A stretch of 64,000 nt of DNA, taken from contig NZ_CP043761.1 of assembly GCF_008386395.1 (NCBI RefSeq), positions 4,650,001 through 4,714,000 on the forward strand. The letters run 5' to 3'. The number at the start of each line of letters is the position of its first letter. The first letter of the stretch is position 1. This DNA comes from Paenibacillus sp. 37. GTDB lineage: Bacteria; Bacillota; Bacilli; Paenibacillales; Paenibacillaceae. Shown here in pieces: positions 12,036 through 21,838 of the stretch. The position numbers and the translations under genes were made by a program. The notes beneath the pieces were generated by a model. That model worked only from the letters and a program-made list of their open reading frames with translations. It was not told where the DNA came from and did not search any database.

Positions 12036-12919
12036 CAATATTCCACCTTCTCGCTCCGCCTCGCCACTAGCAGTTGATACACCGCAGTGAGCACAAGCGT
12101 CAGAGCAAAGATCAGCACTGCAATGGTATTTCCATAACCATATTTGAAGTTGGTAATTGCATATTTGATCATGTATGTCGCCAGAACCTCGGTGGACCCA
12201 GCGGGCCCACCTTTGGTCATGACAATCACGATGTCGGCTGCTTTCATGGCACCTGCGATGGACAACATGATCACCACCGAAATGATCGGCCGGATCAGCG
12301 GCAACGTAATTCGCATTGCACGTTGTACCGCCGTTGCCCCATCAATTGCAGCCGCTTCATCCAGATCACGGGGAATCGCCAGTATGGCCGCCAGCACCAT
12401 GACAATGTAAAATCCCGTCCACTGCCAGGCATTGGTCACCAAAATGGACAACATGGCAAATCGGTTATCCGATAACCAGTAGATTGGATCGATGCCCAGC
12501 ACATGAAGCATTTTGTTTAACAGTCCGATATTCGGTTCATAGATGAATCCCCATAAAATACCGATCACGGCTGTCGACATGATGGATGGTAAAAAAACAG
12601 CTGTTTTATACAGACCTTTCAGCCTTTTCACATTGGCAATCAGAAGCGAAAACAGGACGATTAGAGGTACCTGAATCAGTACCGAAAATCCGATGAAAAA
12701 GCCGTTATTCCGTGTGGAAATCCAAAATCGTTCATCGGTCAGTGCCTTCACATAGTTGGATAAACCCACAAAACGTGGCTCAGCCGATACCCCATTCCAA
12801 CTCGTCAGACTGTAATACAAAGAGCTACCAATAGGGTATAAGAAGAACATTACAAACAGGATTAGGGCTGGCATTACAAAGAGCGTATAGATTAACGGGC
12901 TGCGGAGTGAAGTATTCAT
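12035..12919 (-). CDS. Sugar ABC transporter permease, MalF type
   Basis: A 294-residue partner permease of the CUT1 importer. It begins with a cytoplasmic N-terminus and a strong first span (YTLFVMPALILFVMFFLYPI), then the typical periplasm-facing loop (SLTSWNG...FVGLSNYVKAL). The EAA motif is DEAAAIDGATAVQRAMRITLP. It follows the solute-binding lipoprotein gene by 51 bases and overlaps the second permease by one base, so all three are one transcription unit. Substrate is inferred to be a GlcNAc-containing oligosaccharide only from the linked NagZ-like enzyme. Confidence 0.93.
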   Translation of the reverse strand: MNTSLRSPLIYTLFVMPALILFVMFFLYPIGSSLYYSLTSWNGVSAEPRFVGLSNYVKALTDERFWISTRNNGFFIGFSVLIQVPLIVLFSLLIANVKRLKGLYKTAVFLPSIMSTAVIGILWGFIYEPNIGLLNKMLHVLGIDPIYWLSDNRFAMLSILVTNAWQWTGFYIVMVLAAILAIPRDLDEAAAIDGATAVQRAMRITLPLIRPIISVVIMLSIAGAMKAADIVIVMTKGGPAGSTEVLATYMIKYAITNFKYGYGNTIAVLIFALTLVLTAVYQLLVARRSEKVEY

Positions 12920-12970
12920 GGTCAGCCTCCTTCAGTCACTTCAACGATCGCAGTTTCAGTTTGGATTGAT

Positions 12971-14338
12971 TTATTCCACTGAAGCGTTTGCTTCTTCCTG
13001 TACCTTTTGCAGCTCTTCTGCCATTTTCTCTGGCGTGGTCTGCCCACCAATCAACTTCTGGATTTGCAAATTACTGATCTCTGTTGTCACATCCGCCTGC
13101 ACGAGTGCATCAAATGCCGGGAACGACGTCTTGGACGCATTAAGCACGGCCACAATTTCTTTCATCAGATCATCGGTAATGCTATCGGTTAACACTTTCT
13201 CATCCAGCTTCATGGCAGGCAACACACCATCTTCCACAAGGCCGCGAACCTGCATATCTTCATTGTAGAAATTTTTGATAAAAGCTTTAACGGCTTCCAG
13301 CTTCTGCGGATCATCCGCCACGGCTGCCGAGAATCCATATCCATTGTTCACATCCCGCATCAAGGAAGTCTGATCACCTGCTCCGTTCTCTACCGGAGGC
13401 ATATTAAAGAATCCAACCTTGCCAATGAGCGATTCACCGCTCTGACCTTCCTTGAATACAGATGATTTCCATGTTCCGTCATACATTAATACCGCTTCTC
13501 CACTTGTAAATTGCGTGGTATATTCGGCATACTCGAAGCCCAGTTCACCTTTTTTGAAATAACCCTTATCAACCCATTCCTTGTGTTTGGCAAAACCTTG
13601 CACAACACCCGGGTCGGTCCACTTCGCTTCACCTGTTGCAAACTTTGCGGTAATCTCCGGCCCGGCATATCGGGACCACAGATGGTTGGTTAACATAAGC
13701 GGTACCCAGCCCGCCTTGGATGCGGAAGCAAGCGGCACTTTGCCATCAGCCTTGATCTCGGCCAGTATATTGTCCAATTCAGCCATGGTGGTTGGGGCTT
13801 TCCATCCTTTTTGTTCAAAGTACTTTTTATTATAGAAAAAACCTTCGCCCGAACCACCAATTGGCAGTCCATAGACTTTGCCTTCATACGTGAACGGTTC
13901 AAGGGATGTAAACTGGTCCTGAATGCCCAGCTCTTGCAGGATTGGCGTCAGATCAAGCAGCATACCTTCCTTAGCATAAACTTTGGAATCTGGGCTACCG
14001 AACAGTTCAAATATATCGGGCGGGTTGCCTGCCGCCATCTCTCCGCGAAGCTTCTCCTTACGATTCACATCGGATTCGACGCCATCCAGCGTAAAGGTCA
14101 GATTGGGTACCTCTCCCTCAACTTTGTCCACAACATCCTGCAGAATGGCCAGTCTTTTCTGTTTGTCGGCCCCCACCTGTGTGTGGCGAAGAAGCATCTC
14201 AACCGGTTCCTTACTTGTCTCCTCCACAGGTGTATTGCCTGCGCCCTGTTGTGGCTCGTTACTTGAGCCTGCACATCCCGCCAAAGTCCATGAAGTGATA
14301 AGCAATAATGAAAGCAGCAATGTCATTCTTTTTTTCAT
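12971..14338 (-). CDS. Sugar ABC transporter solute-binding lipoprotein
   Basis: A 455-residue extracellular solute-binding protein (family 1). It has a lipoprotein signal peptide (MKKRMTLLLSLLLI...) with lipobox LAGC. The mature region shows SBP_bac_1 features (PDIFELFGSPDSKVYAKEG, YEGKVYGLPIGGSGEGFFYNKKYF, GEAVLMYDGTWKSS). The ATG at 14338 is chosen over the one ten codons upstream because GAGGAGGG lies 8 bases before it and the earlier ATG has no ribosome site. It heads the transporter/sensor/NagZ cluster, and a promoter is visible just upstream. High expression relative to the permeases is typical for such first genes. Confidence 0.93.
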   Translation of the reverse strand: MKKRMTLLLSLLLITSWTLAGCAGSSNEPQQGAGNTPVEETSKEPVEMLLRHTQVGADKQKRLAILQDVVDKVEGEVPNLTFTLDGVESDVNRKEKLRGEMAAGNPPDIFELFGSPDSKVYAKEGMLLDLTPILQELGIQDQFTSLEPFTYEGKVYGLPIGGSGEGFFYNKKYFEQKGWKAPTTMAELDNILAEIKADGKVPLASASKAGWVPLMLTNHLWSRYAGPEITAKFATGEAKWTDPGVVQGFAKHKEWVDKGYFKKGELGFEYAEYTTQFTSGEAVLMYDGTWKSSVFKEGQSGESLIGKVGFFNMPPVENGAGDQTSLMRDVNNGYGFSAAVADDPQKLEAVKAFIKNFYNEDMQVRGLVEDGVLPAMKLDEKVLTDSITDDLMKEIVAVLNASKTSFPAFDALVQADVTTEISNLQIQKLIGGQTTPEKMAEELQKVQEEANASVE

Positions 14339-14384
14339 CGGGTTGACCCTCCTCAAGATATTGAGCATTTGGCTTTACACTCTG

Positions 14385-14413
14385 ATTATAAAAAGCCGGA
14401 GCTTACATCGTAA
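14385..14413 (-). promoter_or_regulatory. Promoter of the sugar-uptake cluster
   Basis: On the minus strand TTACGA (14413-14408) and TATAAT (14390-14385) are 17 bases apart, about 45 bases before the solute-binding protein start. Confidence 0.65.
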
Positions 14414-14454
14414 GGATGACAATTCATCAATGGAGGGATAAAATCCTTCACTGG

Positions 14455-14495
14455 ACAAAAAACAGCCCCTGCGAAGTGTATTCGCAAGGGCTGCT
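14455..14495 (-). terminator. Terminator downstream of pflBA
   Basis: On the minus strand CAGCCC-TTGCGAA pairs with TTCGCAGGGGCTG and runs into six T. It stands between the dispersed repeat copy and the sugar cluster promoter and would end the pflB-pflA transcript. Confidence 0.75.
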
Positions 14496-14510
14496 TGGTT
14501 GGTATATACG

Positions 14511-14726
14511 TTGAACTTAAGAATATTTACACTTGCCACTTCGATGACAGAACAACCTTCTGATCGCTGTTATCCCCCTATTTTTTTGATCCACTTTTAC
14601 AAAGGTGAAAATCTAGGGATAGCATATGCTTCCGATGTAGCTTTCTTGCAGAAAGCTTTTAGGCGAACGCTCCGCTTCTTCAGCTTATTTCTGTCCTCTT
14701 CGTTCTTGTGTAAATAGTTAGTTCAA
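14511..14726. repeat. Dispersed structured repeat, copy A
   Basis: A 216-base non-coding element bounded by TTGAACT (14511-14517) and AGTTCAA (14720-14726). Nested inside are ATTTACAC with GTGTAAAT, GACAGAA with TTCTGTC, a core hairpin starting TTATCCCC and returning GGGATA, and a side hairpin AGCTTTC/GAAAGCT. It ends in the conserved block AGGCGAACGCTCCGCTTCTTCAG. Copies B (18105-18282) and C (35131-35311) share this order. No reading frame is conserved between copies. Confidence 0.8.
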
Positions 14727-14754
14727 ATTATATACATCCTGCATATAAAGGTAA

Positions 14755-15507
14755 TTACTTATCGGAACAAGCCACGCCAGCCGTTTCCTGGCGACCTTGT
14801 TCGATCAGGCGATACGCTCGCTCCACTTCTTCTTCACTTGGCGAAGGAACTCCATCCAGTGGATATACTTTACCGAGCGCCTCCCATTTGTAGATCCCCA
14901 TCTGATGGTATGGAAGAATTTCGAACTTCTCAACGCCATTCAATGTTCCGATAAACCGTCCGAGGTTAAGCAGATCCTCTTCCTCGTTATGAATGCCAGG
15001 CACATACACGTGGCGTATCCACATTTTCCGACCTTGCTCCGATAACCACTTGGCTGTTTTCAACGTTCTCTCGTTGGATTTGCCTGTCAGCTTGATATGT
15101 TTCTCGTCATCAATATGCTTGAGATCCAGTAGAACCAGGTCTGTGTTATCCAGCAGATCGTGAATCCGTTCCGGTTCGTTAAATCCGTTGCTGTCCAGTG
15201 TCGTATGCAATCCCCAGCGACGTTTCACTTCTTTGAAGATTTCAGCTACGAAGTGAGCCTGCAACGTTGGTTCTCCGCCAGATATCGTGAGCCCGCCTCC
15301 GGAACTACGATAGTAGGATAGATATGGCTCAATCTCAGCCAATACCTCCTCTAGCGTCATTTCTTTTCCACCATCCAGCGCCCATGTATCAGGGTTGTGG
15401 CAATACTGACATTTGAGTAGACATCCTTGCATAAAAAGCACAAAGCGGATGCCTGGGCCGTCAACCGTCCCGAAAGTTTCGAGTGAATGAATATGTCCGT
15501 TAACCAT
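14755..15507 (-). CDS. pflA: Pyruvate formate-lyase activating enzyme
   Basis: A 250-residue radical SAM enzyme that installs the glycyl radical on PflB under anoxia. The [4Fe-4S]/SAM motif CLLKCQYC (CxxxCxxC) sits near residue 31, preceded by TVDGPGIRFVLFMQGC. GGGLTISGGEP is the GGE SAM-binding motif. I use the ATG at 15507, with AGGAAGAGG about 5 bases upstream, rather than the ATG nine codons earlier. It lies 89 bases after pflB and is expected to be co-transcribed with it. The length matches PflA of other Firmicutes (about 245-255). Confidence 0.96.
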   Translation of the reverse strand: MVNGHIHSLETFGTVDGPGIRFVLFMQGCLLKCQYCHNPDTWALDGGKEMTLEEVLAEIEPYLSYYRSSGGGLTISGGEPTLQAHFVAEIFKEVKRRWGLHTTLDSNGFNEPERIHDLLDNTDLVLLDLKHIDDEKHIKLTGKSNERTLKTAKWLSEQGRKMWIRHVYVPGIHNEEEDLLNLGRFIGTLNGVEKFEILPYHQMGIYKWEALGKVYPLDGVPSPSEEEVERAYRLIEQGRQETAGVACSDK

Positions 15508-15596
15508 GCTGCCTCTTCCTTTCTGTATCCGCATCCGCTGTGCGTTTAATATGAGTTGGAATGTCTTGCTCTAGCGGTCTTCTACTTGCAAATTAT

Positions 15597-17855
15597 CTAC
15601 ATCGAACCATGGAACGTACGGTTGATGACATCCAACTGTTGTTCACGAGTTAATTTAATGAAGTTAACAGCATATCCAGATACCCGTATAGTCAGTTGTG
15701 GATAGTTTTCCGGGTGATCCATCGCATCAATCAATTGCTGACGATCAAATACGTTAACGTTCAGGTGATGAGCGTTTTGACCGAAGTAACCATCCATCAT
15801 CGCAGTCAGATTGGATTTACGTGTAGTCTCCTCTTTACCCAATGCTTTTGGCACGATGGAGAAGGTATTGGAAATTCCGTCAAGACTGTGTTCATAAGGT
15901 AATTTGGCTACAGAGCCAAGGGATGCCAGTGCACCTTTTTTGTCACGACCATGCATTGGGTTCGCACCTGGAGCAAATGGTTCACCTGCTTTACGACCAT
16001 CCGGTGTAGTCCCTGTTTTCTTACCATATACCACGTTGGAAGTGATCGTCAGAACGGATTGTGTTGGAACTGCGTTACGGTAAGCTTTGTGCTTGCGAAT
16101 CATGCCCATGAAGTTCTCGACCAGTTCAACAGCAATGCTGTCTACGCTGTCTTCATTGTTACCGTAACAAGGGAAGTCTCCTTCGATTTCAAAATCAACG
16201 GCGATGCCTTGTTCGTTACGAATTGGTTTTACTTTGGCATATTTGATTGCACTCAGTGAATCTGCTGTAACCGAGAGACCGGCGATACCACAAGCCATCG
16301 TACGTACAATGTCACGGTCATGTAATGCCATTTCGATACGCTCATAGCTGTATTTATCGTGCATGTAGTGAATGACGTTGAGGGTGTTCATATACAGTTT
16401 CGCCAGCCACTCCATCATTGGTTTGAAGCGTTTCATAACCTCATTGTAATCCAGCACTTCGCTAGTGATGGCAGGATACTCAGGTCCAACTTGTGCTCCG
16501 GATTTCTCGTCACGACCACCGTTGATCGCATACAGGAGAGCTTTTGCCAAGTTGGCACGAGCGCCGAAGAATTGCATTTGTTTCCCGATCTTCATAGCCG
16601 ATACACAGCATGCAATACCGTAATCGTCACCATAGATTGGACGCATCAGATCATCATTTTCATACTGGATTGAGCTGGTTTCAATGGATACTTTACTGCA
16701 ATAATCTTTGAAAGCTTCTGGAAGTTTCGTGGACCAAAGTACAGTCAGGTTCGGTTCTGGTGCAGGACCCAGGTTGTGCAGTGTATGCAGGAAACGGAAG
16801 CTGTTTTTGGTTACGCGTGTTTCACCATTCACTGACATACCACCGATGGACTCAGTCACCCATGTTGGATCTCCACTGAACAGTTCGTTGTAATCCGGTG
16901 TACGCAGGAATTTGACAATCCGCAGTTTCATTACAAAATGGTCAACCAATTCCTGAGCCTGTTCTTCGGACAAAATGCCCTCTTGCAGGTCACGTTCAAT
17001 GTAGATATCCAGGAAAGAAGATACACGTCCCAGTGACATCGCAGCACCGTTCTGTTCTTTGATCGCAGCGAGATAACCGAAGTACAACCATTGGAACGCT
17101 TCTTTTGCTGTTGTCGCTGGTAAGGAAATATCGAACCCGTGCATATCGCCCAATTGTTTCAATTCTTGCAATGCACGAATCTGTTCAGACAATTCTTCCC
17201 GCAGACGAATGACATCTTCATCAATGACATCAACTTCGAGTGCGTTCAATTCGCCTTTTTTGTTACGAATCAGGAAGTCTACCCCGTACAAAGCTACACG
17301 ACGATAGTCACCGATGATCCGGCCACGGCCGTAAGCATCTGGCAGACCTGTGATAATCCCTGCTTTTCGCGCTGCACGCATATCGGAAGTATAAGCATCG
17401 AATACACCTTGGTTATGTGTTTTGCGAATGTTCGTAAATATATCAATGACGCCTTGAGGCAATTCGAAGCCGTATGCTTCACATGCATCAATCATCATCC
17501 GGATTCCGCCTGTTGGTTGAATGGAACGTTTGAACGGAGCATCGGTCTGAACGCCGACAATCTGCTCTTTGGATTGATCCAGATAACCTGGTTGGTGAGA
17601 AACAATAGTCGCTGGTGTGTTCACATCAACGTCAAGGACACCGCCGTTATCCCGTTCTTTTTTGGTCAGATCAGATACGATCTCCCACAATTCTTTGGTA
17701 TTCTGGGTTGCATCTGCGAGGAACGCTTCATCACCGTAATACGGAGACAAGTTGTGTGCCAGAAAATCATTCACGTCTACGGATTTGGTCCATGTTCCTT
17801 TGGTAAAGTTTCTCCAGCCTGTTTGTTGTTTGACATCTTTTTCAATCACCGACAT
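15597..17855 (-). CDS. pflB: Formate C-acetyltransferase (pyruvate formate-lyase)
   Basis: A 752-residue glycyl radical enzyme converting pyruvate and CoA to acetyl-CoA and formate. The active-site Cys pair is in [12 protein letters not shown] and the glycyl radical site is RVSGYAVNF close to the C-terminus. The gene starts at the ATG 17855 ([11 protein letters not shown]), with GGAGGG nearby. The upstream ATGs at 17915 and 17888 lie inside the leader and lack a ribosome site. It forms an operon with pflA. Two TGTGA-N6-TCACA palindromes lie upstream at 17939 and 18049, implying oxygen/redox control. Confidence 0.97.
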   Translation of the reverse strand: MSVIEKDVKQQTGWRNFTKGTWTKSVDVNDFLAHNLSPYYGDEAFLADATQNTKELWEIVSDLTKKERDNGGVLDVDVNTPATIVSHQPGYLDQSKEQIVGVQTDAPFKRSIQPTGGIRMMIDACEAYGFELPQGVIDIFTNIRKTHNQGVFDAYTSDMRAARKAGIITGLPDAYGRGRIIGDYRRVALYGVDFLIRNKKGELNALEVDVIDEDVIRLREELSEQIRALQELKQLGDMHGFDISLPATTAKEAFQWLYFGYLAAIKEQNGAAMSLGRVSSFLDIYIERDLQEGILSEEQAQELVDHFVMKLRIVKFLRTPDYNELFSGDPTWVTESIGGMSVNGETRVTKNSFRFLHTLHNLGPAPEPNLTVLWSTKLPEAFKDYCSKVSIETSSIQYENDDLMRPIYGDDYGIACCVSAMKIGKQMQFFGARANLAKALLYAINGGRDEKSGAQVGPEYPAITSEVLDYNEVMKRFKPMMEWLAKLYMNTLNVIHYMHDKYSYERIEMALHDRDIVRTMACGIAGLSVTADSLSAIKYAKVKPIRNEQGIAVDFEIEGDFPCYGNNEDSVDSIAVELVENFMGMIRKHKAYRNAVPTQSVLTITSNVVYGKKTGTTPDGRKAGEPFAPGANPMHGRDKKGALASLGSVAKLPYEHSLDGISNTFSIVPKALGKEETTRKSNLTAMMDGYFGQNAHHLNVNVFDRQQLIDAMDHPENYPQLTIRVSGYAVNFIKLTREQQLDVINRTFHGSM

Positions 17856-17938
17856 CGTAATCCCTCCACTAATTTGGATTTCTGGACACATAACATCTTG
17901 CTTCATTCGTATCATTGTGTGCCCAGAGCCGCGATTAA

Positions 17939-17954
17939 TGTGAATTGTTTCACA
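17939..17954. promoter_or_regulatory. Fnr- or Rex-type palindrome in the pflB leader
   Basis: A perfect TGTGA-ATTGTT-TCACA, 84 bases upstream of the pflB start. Read on the minus strand it is TGTGAA-N4-TTCACA, which also fits the core of a Rex site. It lies downstream of the predicted -10 at 18022-18027. Confidence 0.6.
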
Positions 17955-18048
17955 TAAACCGGAACATGTTCTCTCTACTTGGGAACCGGAACCGCGGAAT
18001 GAATGTTTTTCTTACATTTTCAGTATACGACTTGGGGCTTTCATCATC

Positions 18049-18064
18049 TGTGATTTTTGTCACA
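18049..18064. promoter_or_regulatory. Fnr box of the pflBA promoter
   Basis: A perfect TGTGA-TTTTTG-TCACA palindrome. On the minus strand a TATACT -10 (18027-18022) lies where a site centred at -41.5 would place it, giving a start of transcription near 18015. That is the class II activator layout described for B. subtilis Fnr. Confidence 0.75.
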
Positions 18065-18104
18065 AAGTCAGTGAACTAACTCACTCCACCTGCGCTGTGT
18101 CCTA

Positions 18105-18282
18105 TTGAACCCTCTTTAGATTCACACTTAGCCACTGCGCGGGCAGAACAACTTCCGATCGCTGTTATCCCCGGATTTTTTCGATTTTATTTTTCAAAGG
18201 GGAAAATCCGGGGATAAAGGCGAACGCTCCGCTTCTTCAGTTTTTTCTGCCCTCTCCGTTATTGTGTGAACATCTGGATCAA
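18105..18282. repeat. Dispersed structured repeat, copy B
   Basis: A 178-base copy of the element seen at 14511. Outer pairing is TTGAACC/GGATCAA and TTCACAC/GTGTGAA. The second stem is GGGCAGAA/TTCTGCCC. The core hairpin is a near-perfect 15-bp stem, TTATCCCCGGATTTT with its complement. It lacks the AGCTTTC side hairpin of copies A and C. Its right end runs directly into the 151-base tandem array. Confidence 0.8.
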
Positions 18283-18725
18283 ACAACCTCATCACGGATT
18301 CCGTGTAACCTCTTTAGGACCATTGCTCCCTTAAACTCGGAGCAAACAAGGACTTTGATCATTTCCTGAAAAACAGGTGCTTCGCTCTTCTGTTTTTCTG
18401 CCCTCTCCGTTATTGTGTGAACATCTGGCTCAAACAGCCACCTCACGGATTCCATGCCACCTCTTTAGAACCCTTTGCTCCTCTATGCTCGGAGCAAACA
18501 AGGACTTAGGATCATTTCCTGAAAAACAGGTGCTCGCTCTTCTGTTTTTCTGCCCTCTCTTTATTGTGTGAACATCTGGCTCAAACAGCCACCTCACGGA
18601 TTCCATGCCACCTCTTTAGAGCCCTTTGCTCCTCTATGCTCGGAGCAAACTAAATCTTAGAATAAATCCTGAAAAACAGGTGCTTTGCTCTCCTATTTTT
18701 CTGCCCTCTCGTTATTGTGTGTAAG
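18245..18725. repeat. Tandem array of about 151-base units
   Basis: Three consecutive units start at 18245, 18396 and 18548 (periods 151 and 152), with a partial fourth from 18699. Each opens TTCTGCCCTCT, then ATTGTGTGAACATCTGG, a CACGGATTCC block and CCTCTTTAG. Each then has a hairpin TTGCTCC...GGAGCAA, a small hairpin CCTGAAAAACAGG, and ends CTCTTCTGTTT or similar. The first 35-50 bases of each unit are the same as the right end of the dispersed repeat. No protein is plausible here. Confidence 0.85.
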
Positions 18726-18772
18726 ACGGCAATCGGGGCTCCCCTCTCGGGGAACCCTGATCTTCTTGCCGT
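18726..18772 (-). terminator. Hairpin after adhE
   Basis: ACGGCAA (18726-18732) pairs with TTGCCGT (18766-18772), and an inner GGTTCCCC/GGGGAGCC stem is present. No clear T run follows, so termination is possible but unproved. Confidence 0.45.
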
Positions 18773-18796
18773 AAGGCACGCTTCGTTCTAAATTTG

Positions 18797-21409
18797 TTAT
18801 TCAAACTTTCCGTAGAAAGCGTTGCGGTATACATCAGCCAGTTCAGTTACCAACGGCAACTTCGGATTGGCGGTTGTACATTGGTCTTCGAAGGCACGGT
18901 CAGCCAGATAATCTACATGTGCTTCAAAGTCTTTGGCATCAAATCCGATTTCCTGGAACGATTCTTCAATGCCCAATGTTTTGTTCAGTTTGCGAATGGC
19001 ATTGATAAGACTGGTTACGCCTTCTTCTGTTGTACGTGCAGGCAATCCCAGAATCCGGGCAATTTCGGCATACCGCTCATCCGCTATAAAGTGCGAATAT
19101 TTCGGGAACGATGCAAATTTGGTCGGTTTTTTCGCGTTGTAACGAATGACGTGCGGCATCAGGATCGCATTGGTGCGTCCGTGTGCGGTGTGGTACTGAC
19201 CGCCCCATTTATGCGCCAAGCTGTGGTTAATGCCCAGGAATGCGTTGGCAAACGCCATACCGGCAATGGTGGAAGCATTATGCATTTTCTCACGAGCCAG
19301 TTTATCTCCTTGCAGCGCAGATTGCTCCAGGTATTGGAATACCAGTTGGATTGCTTTGATCGCAAGTCCATCCGTGTAATCATTTGCCATAACAGATACA
19401 TAAGCTTCAATCGCATGAGTCAGTACGTCCATACCTGTATCGGCAACGGCTGTTCTAGGCAGGGAGTATACGAACTCCGGATCGACAATCGCTACGTCTG
19501 GTGTCAGCTCATAATCTGCCAATGGATATTTGGTGTTACCTTGATTTTTATCCGTAATAACAGCGAACGATGTTACTTCAGAACCTGTACCTGATGTGGT
19601 TGGGATCGCTACAAATTTCGCTTTTACGCCGAGACGTGGATATTTGTAGATCCGTTTGCGGATATCCATGAATTTTTGTTTCAGATCGTTGAAGTCCGTG
19701 TCTGGATATTCATAGAACAACCACATGGCTTTGGCAGCATCCATCGGTGATCCACCGCCGAGTGCGATAATGCAGTCTGGTTGGAAGCGGCGCATCATTT
19801 CGGTTCCGCGATCTACTGTTGTTGTGGATGGATCTGGCTCAACATCGGAGAATACTTCGATCGCTACTGGCATTTGGCGTTGACGCAGATAGTGTTCTAC
19901 CTTTTCAACATATCCAAGCTTCACCATCATGGCATCCGTAATAATCGCCACACGTGTGATATCAGGCATTTTGGCAAGATACTGTGTTGCCCCTTTTTCG
20001 AAGTAGACTTTGTTCGGCACTTTGAACCATTGCATATTCACGGTACGGCGAGCCACCCTTTTCACATTGATTAAGTTCACAGCGGTTACGTTGGAAGAAG
20101 TCGAGTTACGTCCGTATGATCCGCATCCCAGTGTCAATGATGGCATATTTGTGTTGTAGATATCCCCGATGGCACCGTGTGTGGATGGTGAGTTCACAAT
20201 AATCCGTCCAGTTTGCAGACGATCTGCGAATTTGCCAATCACTTCTTCATTTGTGGAATGGATAACCGAGGAGTGACCCATGCCGCCAAAAGCAACCACT
20301 TCTGCTGCACGTTCAATTCCCTCTGCTGCCGTTTTAACTTTGTAACAAGCGAGTACCGGACTTAATTTCTCAGCCGACAATGGGAATTTCGTACCTACTC
20401 CTTCAATCTCGGCCACGAGAATTTTGGTGCCTGCTGGAACTTCAATTCCGCACAACTTCGCAATGCTCACCGCAGATTGACCAACAATCGCCGGGTTCAC
20501 CGCACATTTCTCGGCATTAATCGCACCTGCTGTCAATTTTGCTGCTTCATCTTTGTTAACAAAGTAACAGCCATTTGCAATCATTTTTTTCTTCACTTGA
20601 TCAAAGATCGGTTCTTCAATGATGACCGCTTGCTCGGAAGCACAGATCATGCCATTATCGAAAGACTTGGACAGGATCAAATCCGTTACTGCCTGATTGA
20701 TATCCGCGCTTTTCTCGATGAAACAAGGTACGTTACCTGGTCCTACGCCCAGTGCAGGTTTACCACAGCTGTACGCTGCACGTACCATGCCTGATCCGCC
20801 TGTTGCCAGAATGAGAGCCACATCATTGTGATTCATCAGTTCGTTTGTACGATCCATGGAAGGATCATCAATCCATTGAATACAATCTGCTGGTGCACCA
20901 TGTTTCACAGCCGCTTCCAGCAGGATTTTGGCAGCTTCCCGGCTACAATTCTGTGCAGATGGGTGGAAACCAAAGATGATCGGGTTACGCGTCTTGATGG
21001 AGATCAGTGCTTTAAACATCGTCGTTGATGTTGGATTGGTAACTGGTGTAATCCCCATGATGATGCCGACCGGCTCCGCAATTTTCTGGAAGCTCTCATA
21101 TTCGTTATCTTCAATCACACCTACGGTTTTGTCATACTTGATGCTGTGGTACACATATTCTGTTGCAAATATATTTTTGGTGATTTTATCCTCATATACT
21201 CCGCGGCCTGTTTCTTCTACGGCCATCTTGGCGAGCATCATGTGTTTATCCAGACCCGCAAGCGCCATCGCTTGCACAATCCGGTCAATCTGCTTCTGAT
21301 CCATCTTCATGAATGCGGCGTGTGCTTTATTCGCTTTGTCGATTAACGTTTGAATATACTGACCTGCTGTCGGTTCTTTTGCTGGGGCGACTTCGTTCTT
21401 TACAGCCAT
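18797..21409 (-). CDS. adhE: Bifunctional acetaldehyde-CoA/alcohol dehydrogenase
   Basis: An 870-residue fusion that reduces acetyl-CoA to acetaldehyde and then to ethanol with NADH. The N-terminal aldehyde dehydrogenase half (about 1-440) has the catalytic Cys in [13 protein letters not shown]. The C-terminal iron-dependent alcohol dehydrogenase half (about 455-865) has [13 protein letters not shown] and the metal-binding His residues in [14 protein letters not shown] and [11 protein letters not shown]. The ATG at 21409 has AGGAGG upstream; the ATG 69 bases earlier lies in the leader. Together with pflBA it makes the anaerobic ethanol/formate branch. An Fnr-type site lies 82-97 bases upstream. 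Confidence 0.96.
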   Translation of the reverse strand: MAVKNEVAPAKEPTAGQYIQTLIDKANKAHAAFMKMDQKQIDRIVQAMALAGLDKHMMLAKMAVEETGRGVYEDKITKNIFATEYVYHSIKYDKTVGVIEDNEYESFQKIAEPVGIIMGITPVTNPTSTTMFKALISIKTRNPIIFGFHPSAQNCSREAAKILLEAAVKHGAPADCIQWIDDPSMDRTNELMNHNDVALILATGGSGMVRAAYSCGKPALGVGPGNVPCFIEKSADINQAVTDLILSKSFDNGMICASEQAVIIEEPIFDQVKKKMIANGCYFVNKDEAAKLTAGAINAEKCAVNPAIVGQSAVSIAKLCGIEVPAGTKILVAEIEGVGTKFPLSAEKLSPVLACYKVKTAAEGIERAAEVVAFGGMGHSSVIHSTNEEVIGKFADRLQTGRIIVNSPSTHGAIGDIYNTNMPSLTLGCGSYGRNSTSSNVTAVNLINVKRVARRTVNMQWFKVPNKVYFEKGATQYLAKMPDITRVAIITDAMMVKLGYVEKVEHYLRQRQMPVAIEVFSDVEPDPSTTTVDRGTEMMRRFQPDCIIALGGGSPMDAAKAMWLFYEYPDTDFNDLKQKFMDIRKRIYKYPRLGVKAKFVAIPTTSGTGSEVTSFAVITDKNQGNTKYPLADYELTPDVAIVDPEFVYSLPRTAVADTGMDVLTHAIEAYVSVMANDYTDGLAIKAIQLVFQYLEQSALQGDKLAREKMHNASTIAGMAFANAFLGINHSLAHKWGGQYHTAHGRTNAILMPHVIRYNAKKPTKFASFPKYSHFIADERYAEIARILGLPARTTEEGVTSLINAIRKLNKTLGIEESFQEIGFDAKDFEAHVDYLADRAFEDQCTTANPKLPLVTELADVYRNAFYGKFE

Positions 21410-21490
21410 CTCCCTCATCCTCCTAAAGGTTCGTATTAGTTTGTCTCTCTCGTTTACATTCACATCGTAACATGACAATAAACTTAATTA

Positions 21491-21506
21491 TGTGATTTTT
21501 TTCACA
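21491..21506. promoter_or_regulatory. Fnr box of the adhE promoter
   Basis: A perfect TGTGA-N6-TCACA. On the minus strand a TACGAT -10 (21469-21464) fits a site centred at about -41.5. One half also matches a Rex half-site (TTGTGAA). Confidence 0.72.
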
Positions 21507-21607
21507 AAGTATAACAAATTTAATTTAAGTTTTGTAGTGTCCTTCATACGACCATTTTCACTTCCTATTTAAAATATAGGGCTGTAAAATTCATCCTCTC
21601 CACTAAA

Positions 21608-21623
21608 AGTGAATTTTATCACA
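21608..21623. promoter_or_regulatory. Near-perfect Fnr-type site between adhE and fnr
   Basis: AGTGA-ATTTTA-TCACA, nine of ten consensus positions. It is 216 bases upstream of fnr and may serve autoregulation or the divergent adhE promoter. The remaining fnr leader (21624-21838) shows GC-rich inverted repeats (CCGTCC/GGACGG and GGTTTGCGGCAAACC) of unknown role. Confidence 0.5.
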
Positions 21624-21838
21624 ATGTTTGAAATTTCGTCATTTTTGCCCCCTTTCCTTCCCCCTCAAACGGTAAGATTAGGTATATACTGAACTTAAAA
21701 ATTGAACCACCGCAATTTGTACCGTCCTTCCTCCCGGCCGAGATGACCTGATCAGGACGGCAACGGTTTGCGGCAAACCTCGGAGACTACTGGAAACTAC
21801 AGAAGGTCGTCCGATGGACATAAAGGGGAGATAGACTT

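Noticed and set aside
14391-14410. cre-like sequence in the promoter of the sugar cluster
   Set aside because: About 10 of 14 positions fit; too weak to separate from chance.
17139-17957. 272-residue plus-strand frame opposite pflB
   Set aside because: Shadow of pflB; the minus strand carries the catalytic Cys and glycyl radical motifs.
18377-18571. Open frame across the tandem repeat array
   Set aside because: It spans the repeat unit boundary, is not maintained in each unit, and has no ribosome site.
18245-18725. Tandem repeats considered as a CRISPR array
   Set aside because: Units are 151 bases and nearly identical throughout, with no short repeat/unique spacer pattern and no cas genes.
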